Shown: one piece after another, positions 17,301 to 27,100 of the stretch
Numbering within the stretch: position 1 is the stretch's first letter
How the letters are laid out: every line of letters begins with the position of its first letter
Source of the DNA: Acidobacteriota bacterium
Lineage (GTDB): Bacteria > Acidobacteriota > CAIWXX01
Reading direction: 5' to 3'
Assembly: GCA_016191015.1 (NCBI GenBank)
Contig: JACPPM010000118.1
Coordinates: 1-57,120, forward strand
DNA length: 57,120 bases
Translations under genes and position numbers: made by a program
The notes under the pieces: model-generated
What the model saw: only the letters and a program-made list of their open reading frames with translations
What the model was told of the DNA's origin: nothing
Database searches by the model: none

Positions 17301-20300
17301 CGTCGTGCCTGGTGCCTGCCATCTGTCGATGGCTCTGTCGGCCGCGGCAGAAGTCTTTCCGCCTGGGGTGAGCCTGCTGGAGAATGTGACTTTTCCACAG
17401 GCCCTGATCCTCCCCAAAGACGAGGTCAGGACCGTTCAGCTTGTCCTGGCTCCTGATGGGTCTTTTCAGATCCTCAGTGTCACGGCCGGAAATGAAAAAG
17501 AGGATTCCTCCTGGACATTGCATGCGACCGGAAGACTTCGTGTGGACCAGAGGGATGCCAATTCGGCCGGCGGGGAGCGTGTTTCGCTCGAATCGATACA
17601 GGCAAGGTGTCTCGACGAGAAATCCGGGCCGGTGTTCTACGAGGAGATGCGGAGGGCCGGTTATCACCTCGGTCCCGCTTTCCAATGGATCGAGAGAATC
17701 TGGCATCGGGATGGTGAGGCCCTGTGCCGGATGCGCTCTCCGCGTACGCCGGAGGAGACCGAGGGATATCAACTCTACCCAGGTCTCCTCGATTCATGTT
17801 TCCAGCTCATTGCCATCGCCTCACAAACCGACGGGGTCGCTCACTTAGCGCACAGTGAAGCCATCTACGTCCCGATCGGCGTCACTCATCTCAAGCTTTT
17901 CGGTCGACCCAACGGCACACTGTACTGCCATGTTGTTCCGCACTCTGCGGAAGAGCCCGCTAAGGGCGAGGTCCGATCGGACGTCCGCCTTCTGGATGAA
18001 GCCGGAAACGTCGTCGCAGACGTGGGCTTCCGGGGCAAGCTGGTGTCGCGCGAAGTATTCCTGCGCGGTCTCCAGCCGCGCGCGATTGATTGGTTCTATG
18101 AGTTGGTGTGGCAGCCTACGCCGGTCATGCCGTGCAAAGAGGTCCTGTGCCCCGACGCCACCAATCAAAAAGGCCGTTGGCTTATCTTCGCGGATACCCA
18201 GGGCATCGCAGACCAGCTTCGCTCTCTGCTGGAAGCCCGCGGTGAGACGTGTCTCATCGTGAATCCCGGGCAATCCTATCGCGTGACAAAACCGGCACAC
18301 TATGAAGTCAACCCCGCTCACCCTGCAGAGTTCCTCGAGTTGCTCAAAGATTCATTCGGAAGCCAGCAGTCTCCCTGCCGGGGCGTTGTGCATCTCTGGA
18401 GTTTGGATGCTGTGCCGCCAGAGAGCACCACCGTCGCATCGCTGACGCGTGCGCAGCGCATGGGATCTCACAGTGTCTTGCACCTGGTTCAAGCGCTGGC
18501 TCAGGCCGGTTGGAGGGACGCGCCACGTCTCTGGCTTGTCACGGCCGGGGTCCAGGCCATCGCAACCACCGCCGGCTCTGTCTCGATTGCGCAGGCGCCT
18601 CTGTGGGGTCTTGCGAGGGTGATCGTCCATGAGCATCCGGAGCTGCGATGCACGAGAATCGATCTCAGCCCCGTTCCAACATCTCAGGAGATCCAGTTTC
18701 TTGTCGATGAGATGCTCTCAGATGGCCCCGAAGATCAGGTTGCCCTCCGCGGCGGGACGCGCTACGTCGCCCGATTGTTGCCACGCTCACCTGAGGCTCT
18801 CGGACAAGTGCTGGATTCCTATTCAGGACGTGAGAGCTTCACGCCGGCCGGTGACCGAGCCTATCGCTTGGAGATCTCTGAGCCCGGCGTGCTCGATAAC
18901 CTGATCCTCCGCGTGACCCCGCGTCAGACGCCGGGTCCTGCCGAGGTCGAGATCCAAGTATGTGCCGCCGGGCTCAACTTTCGCGATGTCCTCTCGGCCA
19001 TGGGGGCCTATCCCGATCTGCCCAAAGAAGGGATAAAGCTCGGCGGCGAATGCTCGGGGAGGATCACAGCAGTCGGGCCGGGCATTGAGGACATTCACAT
19101 CGGCGACGAAGTGATCGCCATCGCGCCTCACTCCTTCAGCAGGTTTGTCACCGTCTCCCGAACATTTGTCGTGCCAAAACCAGCGCGTCTCACCTTCGAG
19201 GAAGCCGCGACGATTCCGATAGCCTTCATGACCGCCCACTATGCACTGCACCACCTGGGCCGGCTTGTCAGGGACGAACGTGTTCTGATTCACGCAGCCT
19301 CTGGTGGTGTTGGACTCGCCGCTGTCCAGGCCGCGCAGCGAGCCGGCGCCGAGATCTTCGCCACAGCCGGAAGCCTGGAAAAGCGGGAGTTTTTGCAAAA
19401 GCTCGGGATTCGCCACGTCATGGATTCACGATCACTCGCATTCGCAGATGAGGTCATGGCGCGCACAGACGGGCAGGGTGTCGATGTCGTCCTGAACTGT
19501 CTGACGGGAGACGCGATGCAGAAGAGCGTCTCGATTCTCGGTACGTACGGGCGCTTTCTGGAAATCGGCAAGCGCGACATTTACGAAAACAGCCCGTTGG
19601 GGCTCTGGCCCTTCAACAAGGGTCTGTCGTACTTCGCCATAGATGTCGTGAACATGTTCCACGTCCGTCCTGCTCGGTGCGCTTCCCTCCTGCGTGAAGT
19701 GGTGCGGCTCGTCGATGAGGGCACGCTGCGTCCTCTCCCGTTGCAGACGTTCCCGATCTCGGAGTCCTCGACCGCCTTTCGCACCATGGCCCAGGCCAAG
19801 CACATCGGCAAGATCGTGCTCTCGATGGACACCGAGAACGTGCTGACCGCGCCCGCTGTTGAGCCAACCGCGACATTCCGCTCTGACGCCACCTACCTCA
19901 TTACCGGCGGGCTCGGCGGACTCGGCTTGCATGTCGCGCGCTGGATGGTCGATCAAGGAGTCCGCTCCTTGGCGCTGGTAGGAAGAAGCGCCCCATCAGA
20001 CGCGGCAAACGAAATCGTGAACGATTTGGAGCACGCGGGTGCGCATGTGAGGGTCTTCCGAGCCGATGTCTCGCGAGCCGACCACGTGGCCAACCTGCTC
20101 TCGGAGATCGATCAGGCCATGCCTCCATTGCGAGGTATCATCCACGCCGCCGGAATCCTCGATGACGGCATCTTGCTTCAAATGACCGCAGAGCGATTCC
20201 AGGCCGTGATGGCGCCCAAAGTCGATGGCGCATGGAATCTGCATTCGCTCACTCGGGACAAGTTTTTAGACTTTTTCGTTCTCTTCTCCTCGGCAGCCGC

Positions 20301-21102
20301 GCTGATTGGATCGCCGGGCCAGGGAAACTACGCGGCAGCCAACGCATTTCTGGACGCGCTGGCGCACCACCGCCATGCGGTTGGGCGGCCTGCCCTGAGC
20401 ATCAATTGGGGGCCATGGTCCGGAGTAGGTCTGGCTGCGCGCCCCGGCCGCGCCGGCCGTCTCGCGCTTCGCGGCATCGCGAGCATCACGCCAGCGCAAG
20501 GGGTTGAAACACTGGCGCGGTTGCTGCGGCAGCGTGTGGCGCAAATTGGAGTGATGCCGCTCAACGTGCGGCATTGCTTCCAGTCCTACCCTGGGCTGGC
20601 AGAGGCACCGTTGTTCTCCGAGTTGGCTCGAGAGCATGATCGCGCGCATCTGTCTGCCAAACAAGAAAGTCCAACGCGAAGGGCGCTCCTGAGCGCAGAG
20701 CCGGCACAAAGGCTTCCATTGCTGGAGTCGCACCTGCGGGAACAAGCAGCGCAAGTGCTGGGCCTTTCTCCTTCACGCATCGATCCCCAAAGACCCCTCG
20801 GCAGCCTCGGCTTCGATTCCCTCATGACTCTCGAGCTGCGAAACCGGCTCGAAGCGAGCCTGGGACTCAAGCTGTCCGCCACGCTGGTCTGGAATCATCC
20901 AACGGTCTCCGCGCTTGCCGTTCACCTCGCCCGTACACTGGATATTTCCGCTCTGTCCAACGACGCACCAGACGCCACTCCATCACGCGACCTTGCCACG
21001 GAGACCGAGCTGGCCGCCGTGATCGACGGACTCTCAGAAGAAGCAGCAGAAGCGATCCTCGCGGAGAAACTTGGAATCCTGGAGGAGGGGATGTCGAGAT
21101 GA
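14344..21102 (+). CDS. Type I polyketide synthase, fully reducing module 2 (KS-AT-DH-ER-KR-ACP)
   Basis: 2252 residues. A short N-terminal helix (LHRALVAVRDLRSKLEAVE) looks like a docking coiled coil. KS (about 40-460) has Cys215 in DAACASS. AT (about 575-890) has Ser669 (GHSMGE) and VASH at 769-772, a motif usually linked to methylmalonyl-CoA rather than malonyl-CoA. DH (about 955-1235) has His980 in HRIEGEIVVP (HxxxGxxxxP) and Asp1150 in LLDSCFQ. ER (about 1515-1830) has the nucleotide site HAASGGVGLAAVQAA from 1650. KR (about 1850-2030) has LDD at 1939-1941, predicting a B-type (D) hydroxyl intermediate, and Tyr1996. ACP has Ser2159 (GFDSL). All reductive domains look intact, so a saturated, probably alpha-methyl, unit is expected. 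The gene overlaps the next by ATGA. Confidence 0.95.
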   Translation: MDCEMDKKTSKKGIEQRSPLHRALVAVRDLRSKLEAVERARTEPIAIIGMACRFPGGAHNPESFWRELRDGVHAIREIPPDRWDAGAYYDPDPNAPGKMYTRYGGFLEDIDKFDAQFFRISPREAAAMDPQQRILMEVSWDALEHAGQEIDRLAGCQAGVFVAISTNDYAQRIALAGTTYLDAYYATGNSLNASAGRLSYFFGFQGPCMAVDAACASSLVAVHLACQSLRARECTLALAGGVSAILNPDSFIALSKARAMAPDGRCKTFDAGADGYVRGEGCGVVVLKRLSDAIADGDPLLAVIRGSAVGQDGRSSGLTVPNGSAQQAMIRAALTNAGVEPAQVSYVEAHGTGTSLGDPIEVRALGAVMGQGRPVDKPLLLGSVKTNIGHLEAAAGIAGVMKVVLALRNQEIPPHLHLKQINPDISLEKIPAVVPTERVPWLSGNGPRIAGVSAFGLSGTVAHVVLEEAPESCAIPAAGAGSTDGAYLVPISAQSAEALETLARSYRDFLSADPAGLPALADIAYTASVRRTHLEHRLAVVGRSQADVAEHISAYLQGEARPGLSSGHREVQRRRKLVFVFPGQGGQWVGMARDLLAQEPVFRSALAQCEQALRPYVDWSLLEVLTTDSSPSPHERIDIIQPAIFAIQVALAALWRAWGISPHAVVGHSMGEVAAACVAGALSLDDAARVLSRRSQLLRRRSGQGAMAVVELSLEEARRELTGYTDLLAVAASNSPKATVLSGEPKALEALLETLLQRGVFCRPVKVDVASHSPQMDILREDLLQALDGLQPRPGAVPIYSTVTGRVSDGGGFDAGYWVRNLREPVLFAPAIDRLAADGHDIFLELSPHPTLSVAIQEGLTHRGSEGTVLSSLRREEPARSVLLGTLGALYTSGYPIDWGRLYPTRGRCVGLPSYPWQRERFWIESAENSGQRRGMLASRPRGGAGSAPFPGERLRAPAIKEILFESQFSSALLPLLDDHRIEGEIVVPGACHLSMALSAAAEVFPPGVSLLENVTFPQALILPKDEVRTVQLVLAPDGSFQILSVTAGNEKEDSSWTLHATGRLRVDQRDANSAGGERVSLESIQARCLDEKSGPVFYEEMRRAGYHLGPAFQWIERIWHRDGEALCRMRSPRTPEETEGYQLYPGLLDSCFQLIAIASQTDGVAHLAHSEAIYVPIGVTHLKLFGRPNGTLYCHVVPHSAEEPAKGEVRSDVRLLDEAGNVVADVGFRGKLVSREVFLRGLQPRAIDWFYELVWQPTPVMPCKEVLCPDATNQKGRWLIFADTQGIADQLRSLLEARGETCLIVNPGQSYRVTKPAHYEVNPAHPAEFLELLKDSFGSQQSPCRGVVHLWSLDAVPPESTTVASLTRAQRMGSHSVLHLVQALAQAGWRDAPRLWLVTAGVQAIATTAGSVSIAQAPLWGLARVIVHEHPELRCTRIDLSPVPTSQEIQFLVDEMLSDGPEDQVALRGGTRYVARLLPRSPEALGQVLDSYSGRESFTPAGDRAYRLEISEPGVLDNLILRVTPRQTPGPAEVEIQVCAAGLNFRDVLSAMGAYPDLPKEGIKLGGECSGRITAVGPGIEDIHIGDEVIAIAPHSFSRFVTVSRTFVVPKPARLTFEEAATIPIAFMTAHYALHHLGRLVRDERVLIHAASGGVGLAAVQAAQRAGAEIFATAGSLEKREFLQKLGIRHVMDSRSLAFADEVMARTDGQGVDVVLNCLTGDAMQKSVSILGTYGRFLEIGKRDIYENSPLGLWPFNKGLSYFAIDVVNMFHVRPARCASLLREVVRLVDEGTLRPLPLQTFPISESSTAFRTMAQAKHIGKIVLSMDTENVLTAPAVEPTATFRSDATYLITGGLGGLGLHVARWMVDQGVRSLALVGRSAPSDAANEIVNDLEHAGAHVRVFRADVSRADHVANLLSEIDQAMPPLRGIIHAAGILDDGILLQMTAERFQAVMAPKVDGAWNLHSLTRDKFLDFFVLFSSAAALIGSPGQGNYAAANAFLDALAHHRHAVGRPALSINWGPWSGVGLAARPGRAGRLALRGIASITPAQGVETLARLLRQRVAQIGVMPLNVRHCFQSYPGLAEAPLFSELAREHDRAHLSAKQESPTRRALLSAEPAQRLPLLESHLREQAAQVLGLSPSRIDPQRPLGSLGFDSLMTLELRNRLEASLGLKLSATLVWNHPTVSALAVHLARTLDISALSNDAPDATPSRDLATETELAAVIDGLSEEAAEAILAEKLGILEEGMSR
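15757..17112 (+). repeat. 1.36-kb internal repeat, copy 1 (AT domain of module 2)
   Basis: From TCATGTGCGATTCC through the linker and AT domain to CCCTGGCAGCGCGAACG, this stretch is nearly identical, and gap-free in length (1356 bases), to 22491-23846 in the next gene. Outside these borders the KS and DH parts diverge clearly. This points to duplication or recent gene conversion of one AT cassette. Confidence 0.85.
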
Positions 21103-24100
21103 GCACACCGTCGGAAGGCGCCAAGCGGATGTCTGTAATCAAGCGCACACTTCTCGCCATGGAGCAGATGCAATCCAAGCTCGACGCGGTCGAGCGCGCG
21201 AGGACAGAGCCGATTGCCATCATCGCCATGGGCTGCCGCTTTCCGGGCGGGGCGAAGAGCCCGGACGCTTATTGGGATCTACTTGAGAGAGGTGTGGACG
21301 CCATCTCTGACGTTCCGCCTGACAGGTGGAACGTCGATGAGTTCTACCACCCGGATCCCGCCACGCCAGGCAAGATGAGCGGCCGCTGGGGCGGGTTTCT
21401 CGATAAAGTGGACGAATTCGATGCGGGGTTCTTTGGAATCTCTCCCCGAGAAGCAGCCCGGATGGATCCACAGCAACGGCTGTTGCTCGAGGTGGCCTGG
21501 GAGGCGCTCGAGGATGCAGGGCAGCCGGCGGAAAGCCTGGCTGGCAGTCCCACGGGGGTGTTCGTTGGGTCATGTGCCACCGACTACAGCTGGCTCCAAT
21601 TTGCCGACCCATCGCAGATCGATGCGTATACTGGGACAGGGACATCCCTGAGTATCCTGGCGGGACGTCTTTCGTATCTGTTGGACTTGCGCGGTCCGAG
21701 CGTGTCGCTGGATACGGCATGCTCTTCTTCACTCGTCGCCGTTCATATGGCCTGCCAGAGCCTTCGAAGCAGGGAGTGCAACATGGCCTTGGCCGGCGGC
21801 GTCAACGTCATCCTTTCACCCTTGAGCACGATCTGCATGTCGCAGATGCGCATGATGGCCGCTGACGGTCGATGCAAGACGTTCGATGCGCGTGCCGACG
21901 GGTTTGTTCGAGGAGAAGGTTGTGGAGTGGTCGTTCTCAAGCGTGTTTCCGATGCGCTCACTGACGGCGATCCGATCGTGGCCCTGATACGAGGCTCCGC
22001 CGTCAACGGAGACGGCCGGAGCGTCGGCCTGACTGCTCCGAACGGCCTCTCCCAGCAGGCTGTCATCACACAAGCCTTGCGAAACGCCGGAGTGAGCCCA
22101 TCGCAGCTCTCCTACGTCGAGACGCACGGAACGGGCACTTCGCTCGGCGACCCCATCGAAATTGAGGCTCTGGCATCCGCGATCGGCCCGCGTGTCTCTG
22201 AGAACCACCGCTGCGCGATCGGTTCAGTCAAGACCAATCTCGGACATCTCGAGGCCGCCGCCGGAATCGCCGGTTTGATCAAGGTTGCGCTCTCCCTCAA
22301 GCACAAGACCATCCCGCCGATCCTCCACTTCAGTAGGCTCAACCCGAACATCTCTCTCGAAGGCACCCCGTTTGTCATCCCCACCGAGCCTATGGCTTGG
22401 CCGAATGGCTCCGAGCGCCGCTTGGCCGGACAGAGTGCTTTTGGCTGGTCCGGAACAAACGCCCACGTGATTCTGGAGGAAGCACCGGTGTCATGTGCGA
22501 TTCCCGCGGATGGCGCGGGTAGTACTGATGGAGCCTATCTGGTACCGATATCGGCGCAGAGTGCGGAGGCGCTTGAAACACTCGCCCATTCCTACCGGCA
22601 TTTCCTTTCTGCCGAGCCGGCGGGTTTGCCGGCGTTGGCTGACATCGCCTTTACAGCATCGGTCAGGCGCACCCACCACGAGTATCGCCTTGCGGTTGTC
22701 GGCAGTTCTCATGCCGCGGTCGCCGAACACATCTCGGCCTATCTGCAGGGAGAGGCGCGTCCTGGGCTCTCCTCCGGACACCGAGAGGTGCAGCGCCGGC
22801 GCAAGCTGGTTTTCGTTTTTCCCGGTCAAGGTGGACAGTGGGTCGGGATGGCGCGGGATCTGCTCGCGCAGGAGCCGGTTTTTCGATCAGCTTTGGAGCA
22901 GTGTGAGCAGGCGTTGCGGCCATACGTAGACTGGTCGCTGCTCGAAGTCCTCACCACCGATTGCTCGCCTTCTCCGCATGAGCGGATCGACGTCATCCAG
23001 CCGGCGATATTCGCCATTCAGGTGGCTCTTGCCGCGCTCTGGCGTGCGTGGGGTTTTTTCCCCGACGCGGTGGTTGGGCACAGCATGGGGGAGGTGGCGG
23101 CCGCGTGTGTAGCGGGCGCACTGAGCGTGGAGGATGCGGCGCGAGTGCTAAGCCGCCGCAGCCAGTTGCTGCGGCGCACGAGCGGGCAGGGAGCCATGGC
23201 GGTTGTTGAGCTGTCGCTGGAGCAGGCCGGGAGAGAGCTGACGGGGTACACGGATCTCCTGGCGATTGCCGCGAGCAACAGCCCGAAAGCAACCGTTCTC
23301 TCGGGCGATCCAACGGCGCTCGATGCATTTCTGGAGACGCTGCAGCAGCGCGGGGTTTTCTGCCGGCCCGTGAAGGTGGACGTGGCCTCCCACAGCCCGC
23401 AAATGGACATCCTGCGGGAGGACTTGCTTCAAGCCCTGGACGGGCTGCAGCCTCGGCCAGGTGCAGTGCCGATCTACTCGACAGTGACAGGCCGGGTCAG
23501 TGACGGCGGGGGATTCGACCCAGGATACTGGGTGAAGAACCTGCGCGAGCCCGTTCTCTTTGCTCCCGCGATCGATCGGCTCGCCGCCGACGGGTACGAT
23601 GTTTTCCTGGAGCTCAGTCCGCACCCGACACTGTCGGTCGCTATCCAGGAAAACCTGACTCACCGAGGGAGCGAGGGCACGGTGTTGCCATCTCTGCGCC
23701 GGGAGGAGCCGGCTCGATCCGTGCTCCTCGGAACACTCGGTGCCTTCTACACATTGGGCTATCCAATCGACTGGCGACGGCTCTATCCAAGACGCGGCCG
23801 CTGCGTCGGCCTGCCGTCTTACCCCTGGCAGCGTGAGCGATTCTGGCACGCGCCGCGAGCGGCCGTTAACGGTTCCGCATCGGCGCTGAGCTGGCAAGGG
23901 CGAGCCGACACCGGGCGTCATCCCCTCATAGGCCGCAAGCTGGCACTCGCCCTCCCGGCAGGACAGCAAGTCTGGGAATCCTACCTGGACATCCAAACCC
24001 TCTCCTATCTCAGCGATCACCGGATTCAGGGTACAGTTGTGCTCCCCGGGACAGGATATGTGGAAATGGCACTGGCTGCCGCAGCGGAGGTGTTCGGGCC

Positions 24101-27100
24101 CGGCCCGCGTGTACTGACGGACATCACGTTTCGGCGATTGCTGTTCCTGCCTGAAGGATGCGCTCGCATAGCCCAAGTAGTCATGAGGTCAGATGCACAA
24201 GGCGCGACCACCTTCGAAGTACACTCGCGGCCTGCCGAGGGTGATTCATCGGAGTGCGCTTGGACGCTGCATGCGACAGGCACGATACAGCAGGATCAGC
24301 TGTCCAGCACTCCCGCCGCCCTGGATCCACTGAAACCGGACGAAGTGCGGGCCCGTTGTCCGCTTGAGATGCCGGGCAAAGACTTCTATCTCCAGTCTGC
24401 CGCACGGGGGAATGAGTGGGGTCCATGCTTCCAGGGGATCACCCGCCTCTGGCGAGGCGAACGAGAGGCCTTGGGAGAGCTGCAGGTGCCCGCGTTACTG
24501 GAGCCCGAGCTCGACCGGTATCAAATCCACCCGGCGCTTCTCGATGCCTACCTTCACACTCTTGGAACCACGGTGCCTGTTGAGACGATCGGGCGTCGTG
24601 GCACGTTCGTGCCCATCCACCTGGACCAGGTGCGGGCTCACAGCCGGCCGTCGACACTCCGGTTGTGGAGCCACGCCGTACTCCGGCCGAGTGCCCAATC
24701 AGGGGTGGCCGTCTTCGATGGCGATATCCGGCTCTACGATGAAACCGGGCAACCTGTTGTGGAGTTTATTGGATTGCGCATCCAGGGGCTGGACCCTGAT
24801 GCCCAGCGCTTCAACGAGGAAAGCCCTGACAACTGGCTCTACGAGATCCAGTGGCAGCCCAAAGTATGTGGGGGAGCGGCTGAGCACCCAACTGACTCCT
24901 CGAGCTTCCGAATCATCTTTGGCGACGACAGTGGGGTTGGAGAGGAGCTGGCGGCCAAAGCGGAGGCGCAGGGTGAGAGGTATGTGCTGGTCACATCAGG
25001 CGATGCGTACGAGCGGATCGACGAGGCGCATGTCCGGGTGCGACAGGGGAATCGCGAAGACCTCCGGCAGCTTCTGCGCGGCATTGCCGATCAGGATCGG
25101 GCCAACTGTCGCGGTATCTTCCACCTCTGGAGCCTTGACGCAGCGGCTCCCGGGCAGACCACCACATCCTCCGTGGTGAAGGCGCAGGAACGTGGTCCCG
25201 GCACCGCAATACTCCTGACCCAGGAGCTGGTGAACGCGAGGTGGCGAGAACTGCCTCGTCTCTGGCTGGTGACTCGCGGGGCGCAGTCGGTGGAGTCGCG
25301 TCTTCGGCCGATGGCACCGGCGCAATCTCCTTTGTGGGGGCTCGGCCGCACGATCGCTCTGGAACAACCGGCTCTTTGGGGAGGTCTCGTGGACCTTGAT
25401 CCGGGGGCACCTGCCACTGAGAATGCCTCTCGGCTGTGGGATGCTGTGGCGCGGTCGGACGGGGAGGACCAGCTCGCGTTTCGCCAGGGACAGCGCTATG
25501 TCGCCCGCCTGGCCCGAAGAGACCGCAAGGACGATCTTGGACGTCGGATCGAGTGGCGCTCCGATGCCAGCTATCTCGTCACGGGAGGGCTCGGCGGCCT
25601 CGGCCTCCTGGTTGCCCGTTGGATGGTCGAGCATGGTGCTCAACACGTGATCCTCATGGGACGCACCGCGCTCCCGCCACGTTTCGAATGGAAAGAGCGA
25701 AGTCCGGAAGGACAATATTCGCGGGTGATATCGGCCGTCCTCGAAATAGAGGCGCTGGGTGCAGAGGTGCACCTCGCATCGGTCGACGTTGCGGATGAGG
25801 CTCAGCTTCACGCCTTCCTGCTGGCTTGGCGCGCGGATGACCGCCCGCCGATTCGCGGCGTGGTGCATGCCGCCGGAGTTGTCGAGCTCAAGGCCTTGCA
25901 GGAGCTGGATCTCGACGGTCTGCAAAGGGTCTTGAGACCCAAGGTCCTTGGTGCCTGGCTGCTCCACAGCCTCCTGGCCGATGTACCTCTCGATTTCTTC
26001 GTCTTGTTCTCCTCGGGAGCTTCGCTGCTCAGCTCCCCGTTCCTTGGAAGCTATGCCGCTGGAAACGCATTCCTGGATGCACTCGCTCACCACCGACGAG
26101 CCGCGGGTCTCGAAGCCATGAGCATCAACTGGGGGTTCTGGTCCGAGGTGGGGCTGGCCGCGCGTTTCCAGCAGCAGGCAGGGCAAACGTCGCCGGCGCC
26201 GGGGATGGGAAGCTTCTCCCCGGCAGAAGGGCTGGAAATGCTCGACCGGCTCCTCAGCGAGAATCCAGTGCAGGTTGGGGTGATGCCGATCAACTGGCGC
26301 GAGTGGCGCCGGCATCATCCGGCCGCAGCCGAATCGCCGCTCCTCTCCGGCTTCCCAGGCGACGCACCCTCCGTTTCGCCTCGGGCTGCTCGACATCAAG
26401 ATGCGAGCGGGCTTGCCGGCGAGGCGATACTCAAGGCGCGTCCGGAGGAGCGTGGGCGTCTGGTATCGGCCTTCCTCGGCAAACATCTGGCGCGAGTCCT
26501 CAAGCTCTCCGAATCCAAGCTGGACCTCAGCCGACCGGTCAACAAGCTGGGACTCGATTCGCTGATGGCGATCGAGCTGAAGAATTTCATCGAGAGCGAG
26601 CTGGGTGTCGTGGTGCCCGTGGTGGCCTTCCTGCAAGGGCCCAGCGTGACTCAGCTCGCGGAAACGGTGCTGGAACACCTCATCGTTCGGGATTTCCCGC
26701 AAACGTCTCTCCCCACCCAGGACAGGACGAAAGAATTGCCGACAATCGTACCTGCCTTTGGGGAGCGTCATGAGCCATTCCCGCTCAACGACATCCAGCA
26801 GGCCTACTGGATCGGCCGGAGCAATTTCTTCGAGCTGGGCAATGTCGCGGCACATATCTACTTGGAGCTTGATAGCACTGGTCTAGACCTTGAGCGGCTC
26901 ACGGGTGCATGGCAACGGATCGTGGAACGTCACCCCATGCTCCGTGTTGTCATTCTGCCCGACGGTCGGCAGCAGATCCAGGAGCACGTCCCTCCGTACC
27001 AGATTCAGTGTTCCGATATGCGGGGTGAGGAGCCCGAGCTCATCTCGGCGCGGCTCGAAACCATCCGGCAAGACTTGTCACACGAGGTCCGTCGGACTGA

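Noticed and set aside
24996-26855. 619-codon open frame antisense to the hybrid PKS-NRPS
   Set aside because: Covers intact KR, ACP and Cy coding sequence on the other strand; composition and lack of start signals mark it as a shadow.
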